Shown: in pieces, positions 6,850 through 11,702 of the stretch | How positions within the stretch are numbered: the stretch's first letter is position 1 | Layout of the letters: each line of letters begins with the position of its first letter | NCBI GenBank assembly: GCA_035525375.1 | Contig: DATLEI010000102.1 | Coordinates: 1 to 11,702, forward strand | Source: JALZBN01 sp035525375 | GTDB taxonomy: Bacteria; Actinomycetota; Acidimicrobiia; Acidimicrobiales; AC-14 | Direction of reading: 5' to 3' | Length of the DNA: 11,702 bases | The notes under the pieces: model-generated | Told to the model about the DNA's origin: nothing | The model's database searches: none | Seen by the model: only the letters and a program-made list of their open reading frames with translations | Made by a program: the position numbers and the translations under genes

Positions 6850-7818
6850 TTACCGAGGTCGTACGGCGGAGACCAGCATGTTGTCGCCGACGTTGACGGG
6901 AACCTGCCACGCCCCAGGCACCACGGCAGCCAACGCCCGTACCGCAGGTGCCGCCCGAGGGAAGGCTGCGGTCGTCTTCTGGAACAGATACCGGGCCGAC
7001 ACGACGTGGGTGTAGCGGTCGATCCCACACACCTGGAAGCCCACGCCGTTGAGGAGCGCCGTGATGGTCCGACGGGTGAAGTAGTAGAGGTGCATGTCCA
7101 TCAACCATGGCCAGCGAGGACCGAGGAGCCGTGCGATTGCACTGTTGGCGTCGATGGTGGACAGATACAGGCGTCCGCCCGGCGGAAGCATCATGAACAC
7201 CGCCTCCAGTTCGGAGCGGGGATCCGCCATGTGCTCGATGACGTCCCACATGGTCACGACGTCGTAGTACGCCCCCCTTGCAGCAAGGTCGGTGAGGCGG
7301 GTTCGGTGGATCTCGAATCCGAGCGCACGCGCCCGATCGGCGGCCCACTGGGAAAACTCCATGCCTTCCGGTCGGTACCCGCTCTCGCGCGCCACGTCCA
7401 GGAAGTACCCGCAGTACGCCCCCACGTCGAGCAGACGTCGTCCGACTCCCGGCCCGAGACGCCGCATGACCCGGCGGAAAGTGAAGTAGCGGCTGTGCTT
7501 CTCGATCTCGTAGACCGGATCCTCCACCGCCTCGTAGGCCGCCCGCAGCTCCGCGTCGGTCGGCATGGGAAACTGCGCGAGCATGCCGCAGGCCGCACAC
7601 AGCCAAATCGGTGGATGCGATCCGTGACCCAAGCTGGTGCACGCGAACGCCGTCGCTCCGGCGTCTGTTGAGCCCCTGCCCGGGAACCGGACTTTCAACT
7701 GCGCGCTGGCGCAGAGATAGCAGCGATGGCCCACGGCATGCGGCCGATACGAGCCCTCAGCGGGAGCGGGGCCGTTCCCGGTATGTCGTTGACCCCCCGC
7801 CCGGCGAAGCGCAGTCAC
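6850..7818 (-). CDS. Class I SAM-dependent methyltransferase with N-terminal zinc ribbon
   Basis: A 322-residue cytosolic methyltransferase. The N-terminus has two Cys pairs, C33-x2-C36 (CYLC) and C74-x2-C77 (CAACG), 37 residues apart and likely to bind zinc, with an extra Cys60 and His65 between them. The Rossmann methyltransferase follows: motif I LLDVGAYCG (129-137), an acidic strand end EFSQWAADRA, then YDVVTMWDVIEHM with the post-II Asp and the EH typical of Methyltransf_11/23. Zinc-ribbon methyltransferases of this kind often act on sugars, including NDP-sugar C-methylation, but this one ends without the extra C-terminal domain of the TylCIII/NovU type. The GTG at 7818 is chosen for GAGGG four bases upstream. 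The frame extends to 8004 only as a shadow of the preceding gene. Its place between membrane glycosyltransferases suggests a glycan or lipid-linked sugar substrate. Confidence 0.85.
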   Translation of the reverse strand: MTALRRAGGQRHTGNGPAPAEGSYRPHAVGHRCYLCASAQLKVRFPGRGSTDAGATAFACTSLGHGSHPPIWLCAACGMLAQFPMPTDAELRAAYEAVEDPVYEIEKHSRYFTFRRVMRRLGPGVGRRLLDVGAYCGYFLDVARESGYRPEGMEFSQWAADRARALGFEIHRTRLTDLAARGAYYDVVTMWDVIEHMADPRSELEAVFMMLPPGGRLYLSTIDANSAIARLLGPRWPWLMDMHLYYFTRRTITALLNGVGFQVCGIDRYTHVVSARYLFQKTTAAFPRAAPAVRALAAVVPGAWQVPVNVGDNMLVSAVRPR

Positions 7819-7822
7819 GACA

Positions 7823-7827
7823 CCCTC
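7823..7827 (-). promoter_or_regulatory. Ribosome binding site of the methyltransferase gene, overlapping the preceding stop
   Basis: GAGGG on the - strand ends four bases before the GTG at 7818 and overlaps the TGA of the upstream membrane-protein gene. It supports translational coupling and fixes the methyltransferase start. Confidence 0.6.
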
Positions 7828-9526
7828 AGGCGCGTCCCGGCGTGAGGTCGTAGACGAGGTCGTTCCCGGCCGTGCGAACACGCAAGCCGAGTCCCTCGAC
7901 GGGGCGATTCTCCGCGCCGGCCCATGGCGTCCCTGACGATAGCGCCGGACGGAGAACCACGGAGCGAACCCCCGCTTGACGTAGAAAGGCGACCGACTCG
8001 GCATCCGGAAATCCGACCGAGAGGCGACGCATCTCCACCAGCGGGCGAGGCAGAAATGCGGTCACACCGTTCACGATCGACGGGAACCCGTCCGTCGACG
8101 CCCACATCGTCTGAAAATCCAGCGCGTCGTCGGACGGTAAGACCAAGACCGGCTTGGAAGCGATGGCCAACCCGGGAGACGGCGACGGCACTCTTGGCGC
8201 CGGCAGCGCCCCGTGACCCTCGAGGAGCACGAGGCCGATCAGGGCTAGGCCTGTCAATCGAGGCCGGCGCGCCGACCGGCACAGCGCCTCGACGCCATTG
8301 GCGGCGAGCAGGGCGACGGCGAGGGCCACAAGGATCACGAGCCGACCGGGCGTCCGCACGCTCCGCCATCCGGGCGCGTAATCGAAGAGCAGAAGGAACA
8401 CGCGGCCTCCGGCCACCGCTGTGCCGGCCGCCACGAGCAGCAGAACGCCCGCACTTAGCGCCAGTGACAGTCGGCGCCGGCGAGACCACACCCCGGCGAG
8501 GACCCCGTACGTGGCAAGAAGCGCCGCCACCGCCCCCACGGACATGGCTTGCTCTACCGGCCAGCCCAGTTCGGCGCGGGCGCTGGCGTGGAGGGCTCCC
8601 CATACGGTGCTCTCCGCCGGCGCGATCAGGAATCCGAGCAACGGCGGCGAGTAGAAGTTCAAGTCGTTGACGGTGCGCACCACCTGGGGGTGGGCCGCAG
8701 CCACGGTGTAGTAGGGCTGCGCCAAGGCCGCCGCCACCGCGACGAAGATCGCCAAACCGACGAGATCGGCTATGAGCAACGCCCGCCCTGTTCCAAAGAA
8801 GGGTCGCCAGCGTCCGAGTATGAGCAGAACTGTCGCTCCGATGACCAACGCGCCCAGCAGGTAGGTGAGCTGGAGACCGACCACAAGGGTCACCGTCAGC
8901 TGCCACGCAGCAATGACCCATCCGGCAAGGGCGCACCATGGACGCTTCGGCCCGCCATCGCCGCGTACACCGATCCCGTGTCCTCTCGCGAGGAGGGCGA
9001 GGCACAACGGGACCGCCCCGTTGGAAAGGACGTTGAGGTGACCGTCCTGGCTCAGATGCCATGGTGCGAACGCGTAAATCCCGGCTGCGACGCCGGCGGC
9101 CACCGGCCGGCACCCGAGCTGTCGAGCCAAAAGATAACTGCCGGCCGCAGCGAGTGCGTAGGCCAGAACGAACACCACTGAATAGCGGACGAGTGCCGCC
9201 GTGGCGCCCGAACCGAAGAGGACACTCAAGGGCGCATAGCCATACAACGAGTCGTTGAAGGCAAAGGACATGCGCAGGGGCCAGAGGATGTTGGCGTCCC
9301 ACGGCGACAGCGGACTGGTCTGCAGGGCATGGGCGCCCCAAGCCAGCTGCCACGACTGGTACAGCGGGTCGGCCAGATCCTTCGGGATCGAGCGGCCGAG
9401 GCCGACGAGCGCCGGCGCCTTCATCACTGCGGAAACGATGACCGCACCCAAGGCGGCGAGGGCGGCTTCCCGTCGTGCGGTCAAGCTGCGCTCTGGAGCC
9501 GCAACACGGGTCGGACGATAGGTCAC
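7826..9526 (-). CDS. Large multi-pass membrane protein, YfhO/GT-C-like
   Basis: 566 residues. The first helix (about 21-35) is followed by an outer loop with KDLADPLYQSWQLAWG (Asp50, Asp53), then NILWPLRMSFAFNDSLYGYAPL and, after further helices, IYAFAPWHLSQDGHLNVLS. This series marks a family of actinobacterial and chloroflexal membrane proteins related to YfhO and GT-C transferases. About ten helices lead to DYAPGWRSVRTPGRL and a final membrane span. Residues from about 445 on look soluble and extracytoplasmic (LVLPSDDALDF, then FLRQAGVRSVVLR). A glycosyltransferase role, perhaps adding sugars to lipid or wall polymer, is inferred from YfhO relatives and context, not shown. The GTG at 9526 comes 15 bases after the upstream stop, with only a weak GGGT before it. 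A later ATG (M35) would delete the first helix, so 9526 is preferred. Confidence 0.78.
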   Translation of the reverse strand: MTYRPTRVAAPERSLTARREAALAALGAVIVSAVMKAPALVGLGRSIPKDLADPLYQSWQLAWGAHALQTSPLSPWDANILWPLRMSFAFNDSLYGYAPLSVLFGSGATAALVRYSVVFVLAYALAAAGSYLLARQLGCRPVAAGVAAGIYAFAPWHLSQDGHLNVLSNGAVPLCLALLARGHGIGVRGDGGPKRPWCALAGWVIAAWQLTVTLVVGLQLTYLLGALVIGATVLLILGRWRPFFGTGRALLIADLVGLAIFVAVAAALAQPYYTVAAAHPQVVRTVNDLNFYSPPLLGFLIAPAESTVWGALHASARAELGWPVEQAMSVGAVAALLATYGVLAGVWSRRRRLSLALSAGVLLLVAAGTAVAGGRVFLLLFDYAPGWRSVRTPGRLVILVALAVALLAANGVEALCRSARRPRLTGLALIGLVLLEGHGALPAPRVPSPSPGLAIASKPVLVLPSDDALDFQTMWASTDGFPSIVNGVTAFLPRPLVEMRRLSVGFPDAESVAFLRQAGVRSVVLRPALSSGTPWAGAENRPVEGLGLRVRTAGNDLVYDLTPGRA

Positions 9527-9541
9527 TGACCCGAACGGTGC

Positions 9542-10786
9542 CTACTTCCATCCAGGGAACAGGATGAGGCGGCGCCAGTGGTCGTGCTCGATGGGGAGGC
9601 CGATCCAGACCGGCAGGAGCAATGCCGCGGTTAGGAAGGTCGCGAGCAGGTAGCTGACCGCGGCGCCGTGGCGCATCGCTCTCGGGAACGACGATTGCCA
9701 CAACCGTTGCAGCGCCCGAGCGACGCCGATCGCCAGGAAGGGGACGAGCGGCGTCAGGTAGTACAGGAACGACGTTCGCCGAACAAGGAGCCATGGGACG
9801 TAGGTGGCGGCGAAACCGAGCAGGACGACGTCGGCGGCGTGATCACTCCTTCGAAGCCACGCCCGTACCAGCCATGGCAACATCGCCACGAATGTCCACC
9901 ATAAAAGGGGGTTTCCGAGGGCAACGATGTGCTGCACGGTGTTCCCGCGTGCTGCGAAGAAATAGGTGACCGGACGCCGCAACAACAGCCACCCCACCGG
10001 TGAGCTTGCGTAGGAATGACCTCCCACCCCTCCAAGGTGGTAACTCAGCATTGAGCGCTGCAGCTCTATCCATCCGCCCAGGTCCAGGCCTTCCTGGCTC
10101 CAGAACCGGGCGTAGGAAAAGACGTAGACCGCGACCGGGACCAACCCGAGCCATCCGACCACTCTGAGCGCCTCGCTCCTCCGGTTCGCGGACGCGACGA
10201 CGACGGCGACCGCGGCAAAGCCAAGTACGGGCAGCGCAGCCCACTTCACCGCCAATGCGGCGCCGAACATGACTCCGGAGGCGGCCAGCCATATGGGCTT
10301 GGACTGGTGCTCCGCCGACGACGGCCGCCCGTAGACGTGGGCCAGTAGTACGCCCGCAAGGATGAAGGTTGCGACGAAGACGTCGAGCATCGCGGTCCGG
10401 GACTGCACGATCTGCAGCCCGTCGGTCGCCACCAGCGCGGATGCAATTGCGGCCCACCCCCGTGAGCCGAGTAGCCGCAGCGCAAGCAGGTAGGTGAGGA
10501 GGACGACGAGACCGCCGAACACGAGCGATGCGATCCGCCAGCCCGATGGCGTGTCCCCCAGAACCCGGATCCCAGCCGCGATCAGCCACTTCCCGAGAGG
10601 TGGATGCACCCACGTTGTCTCCGCCCCTCCGTCGAGGTAGGCGAGCGCGTCTGGCACGTAGTACACCTCGTCGAACACATAAGTCGAGGGTTTGCTGTAT
10701 CGCCACGCCCGGATCAGGAGGGCCCCAACAACTACAGCGGAGGGGAGAAGGATCCCGCGAGGGTCCCGGCGCTTCGAGGCGTGCAA
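9542..10786 (-). CDS. Protein O-mannosyltransferase family (PMT, GT39) membrane protein
   Basis: 414 residues, mostly membrane-spanning. PMT hallmarks are clear: the first outer loop has FDEVYYVPDA with Asp39-Glu40 (the catalytic acidic pair in PMTs), then WVHPPLGKWLIAAGI (59-73), SRTAMLDVFVA (129-139), VKWAALP, a SYHLGGVGGHSYAS loop and GNPLLWW. PMTs transfer mannose from polyprenyl-phosphate mannose to Ser/Thr of proteins crossing the membrane. That this protein uses the same donor and a protein acceptor is inference. It is shorter than the mycobacterial enzyme Rv1002c, which I recall as about 520 residues. The start must be TTG 10786: the codon directly before it is the TGA of the preceding gene, and no other start precedes the first helix (about 12-28). 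This TGA-TTG junction, without a Shine-Dalgarno, suggests re-initiation by ribosomes finishing the upstream gene. Confidence 0.88.
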   Translation of the reverse strand: MHASKRRDPRGILLPSAVVVGALLIRAWRYSKPSTYVFDEVYYVPDALAYLDGGAETTWVHPPLGKWLIAAGIRVLGDTPSGWRIASLVFGGLVVLLTYLLALRLLGSRGWAAIASALVATDGLQIVQSRTAMLDVFVATFILAGVLLAHVYGRPSSAEHQSKPIWLAASGVMFGAALAVKWAALPVLGFAAVAVVVASANRRSEALRVVGWLGLVPVAVYVFSYARFWSQEGLDLGGWIELQRSMLSYHLGGVGGHSYASSPVGWLLLRRPVTYFFAARGNTVQHIVALGNPLLWWTFVAMLPWLVRAWLRRSDHAADVVLLGFAATYVPWLLVRRTSFLYYLTPLVPFLAIGVARALQRLWQSSFPRAMRHGAAVSYLLATFLTAALLLPVWIGLPIEHDHWRRLILFPGWK

Positions 10787-11702
10787 TCAGGCGGCCGACG
10801 TGGTCGGGACCAAGCGGTTCGTCGCGGGACCACCTGCAACGGACGGGGGCGGGTCACCGCCGGGAGGACGACGGATGTCCCGGACGACGCTGTACACCAA
10901 GGTGAGAAGGGTGGCGTCGCGGACGACAATTGCGACGACGAAGAAGCGGAGCGGGAGCCCGGCGCTTGGAACCTGGAGGTGATGGAAGTACGAGAACCGG
11001 ACGTAGACCAATGCCACCTCCACCACCTGCCAAATGAGGAAAGGCGTCCACTTGACACCGGCGAGTACAGCCAGGGGAATGAGCCAAATGCAGAACTGGG
11101 GCGAGAAAACCTTGCTGGTCAGGACGAAGATCGCGGTTGCGAGGAAGGCCGCCTGCCCAAGGCTCGCCGGAAATCTCGACGTCCACAGCACGGCGGCCAT
11201 GGCGGCCATGCCGGCGACAAGGAGGACAGCCGATCCGAGGTTCACGTTCCATACCGGAATGGCCCACCCCGGATTGTTGGTCAGGCCCCGCATCATCGCT
11301 TGGATGACGAACCAGACCGAGTCCCAGTCCGCGGGCCGGTCCCGGTTGAACATGAAGAACCGGAGGATCGCATTCCGGGGCGCCTCGTTCTCGGCGATCA
11401 CGAACGTACCGGCCATAGCGGCCGCGACTCCGTTGCAGAAGACCCACGTACCGACGGCGGTCACGAACGACTCGATCCACCGCCGGCCTTCCCTTCGCCG
11501 CAGACAGAGCACCAGCAGCGGAAGGAGGAACAGGATGGGGTACAGCTTGACGGCAGCCCCGATGCCCAGCGCGACACCAGCGAGCGCGGGTCTGCGGCGC
11601 GACCATGCAAGGAGCGCCAATCCGGCCATCGCTGCCGCCGCAAGGTCCCAGCTGACCGTTCCGTGGAGAACCATGCCGGGGGCGAAGGCTACGAGCAGCG
11701 CG
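10787..11702 (-). CDS. GT87/DUF2029-like membrane glycosyltransferase (5' partial)
   Basis: The C-terminal 304 residues of a multi-pass protein whose frame runs off the right edge (ALLVAFAPGMVLHGTVSWDL is the visible N-terminal part). The ATG at 11674 lies within this conserved segment and is not the likely start. The sequence SWDLAAAAMAGLALLAW, then AGVALGIGAAVKLYPILFLLP, is the signature of the GT87 alpha-mannosyltransferase family (DUF2029, PimE-like). Later segments include KVFSPQFCIWLIPL, also typical. Family members use polyprenyl-phosphate mannose on the outer membrane face to extend glycolipids. The catalytic acidic residue of the first outer loop would be outside the window, so activity cannot be judged. 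A proline-rich cytoplasmic-looking tail ends the protein. Its stop abuts the TTG start of the PMT gene with no gap. Confidence 0.85.
   Translation of the reverse strand, partial: ALLVAFAPGMVLHGTVSWDLAAAAMAGLALLAWSRRRPALAGVALGIGAAVKLYPILFLLPLLVLCLRRREGRRWIESFVTAVGTWVFCNGVAAAMAGTFVIAENEAPRNAILRFFMFNRDRPADWDSVWFVIQAMMRGLTNNPGWAIPVWNVNLGSAVLLVAGMAAMAAVLWTSRFPASLGQAAFLATAIFVLTSKVFSPQFCIWLIPLAVLAGVKWTPFLIWQVVEVALVYVRFSYFHHLQVPSAGLPLRFFVVAIVVRDATLLTLVYSVVRDIRRPPGGDPPPSVAGGPATNRLVPTTSAA

Noticed and set aside
6842..7642. Long open - strand extension of the membrane protein at 5336-6841 (768 codons in total)
   Set aside because: The extension covers the methyltransferase gene in another frame, is rich in Arg/Gly/His without membrane or domain pattern, and is a high-GC shadow.
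6760..7671. 303-codon open frame on the + strand
   Set aside because: Antisense to the methyltransferase gene; its His/Arg-rich composition reflects the codon bias of the real gene.
7815..9794. 659-codon open frame on the - strand
   Set aside because: Arg/Pro-rich shadow of the YfhO-like and PMT genes; no domain signature, while the competing frames show clear family motifs.

Overview
The window is high-GC DNA with dense, bidirectionally open reading frames. It has several GTG/TTG starts and protein families typical of Actinomycetota: a NarL-type two-component pair, a GT87/DUF2029 membrane mannosyltransferase relative and a bacterial protein O-mannosyltransferase relative. No rRNA, tRNA, CRISPR array, insertion sequence or phage gene is visible. 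Genus-level placement is not possible from the sequence alone; an environmental actinobacterium is the best guess.

Left part (1-4196, + strand). A sensor histidine kinase, cut by the left edge, overlaps its response regulator gene at an ATGA junction. Next come a small dihydrofolate reductase/RibD-C-like reductase, then a 199-residue protein of two tandem ferredoxin-like (dimeric alpha/beta barrel, ABM-like) halves. A GNAT acetyltransferase follows whose reading frame is broken twice and restored, so it is called a pseudogene or an assembly error. These look like independently acquired or independently transcribed accessory genes rather than one pathway.

Middle (4197-5335). Two short palindromes lie between the convergent GNAT remnant and an APH-type phosphotransferase gene on the - strand. 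A 125-base gap with one 10-base palindrome separates the phosphotransferase from the last gene of the right-hand cluster.

Right part (5336-11702, - strand). Five genes run head to tail with gaps of 0, 15, 7 and 8 bases and leave the window at the right edge. In transcription order they are a GT87/DUF2029-like membrane glycosyltransferase (partial), a PMT-family (GT39) protein O-mannosyltransferase, a large YfhO/GT-C-like multi-pass protein, a zinc-ribbon class I methyltransferase, and another GT-C-like multi-pass protein. The spacing indicates one operon. Four polytopic GT-C-type proteins plus one cytosolic methyltransferase suggest assembly of a modified envelope glycan or glycoprotein using polyprenyl-phosphate sugars on the outer face of the membrane. 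The product cannot be named from sequence.

The most notable items are this compact glycosylation cluster and the doubly frameshifted GNAT gene. I see no evidence of a defence system, biosynthetic megasynthase or mobile element. All functional calls rest on motif recognition by eye, without database searches.
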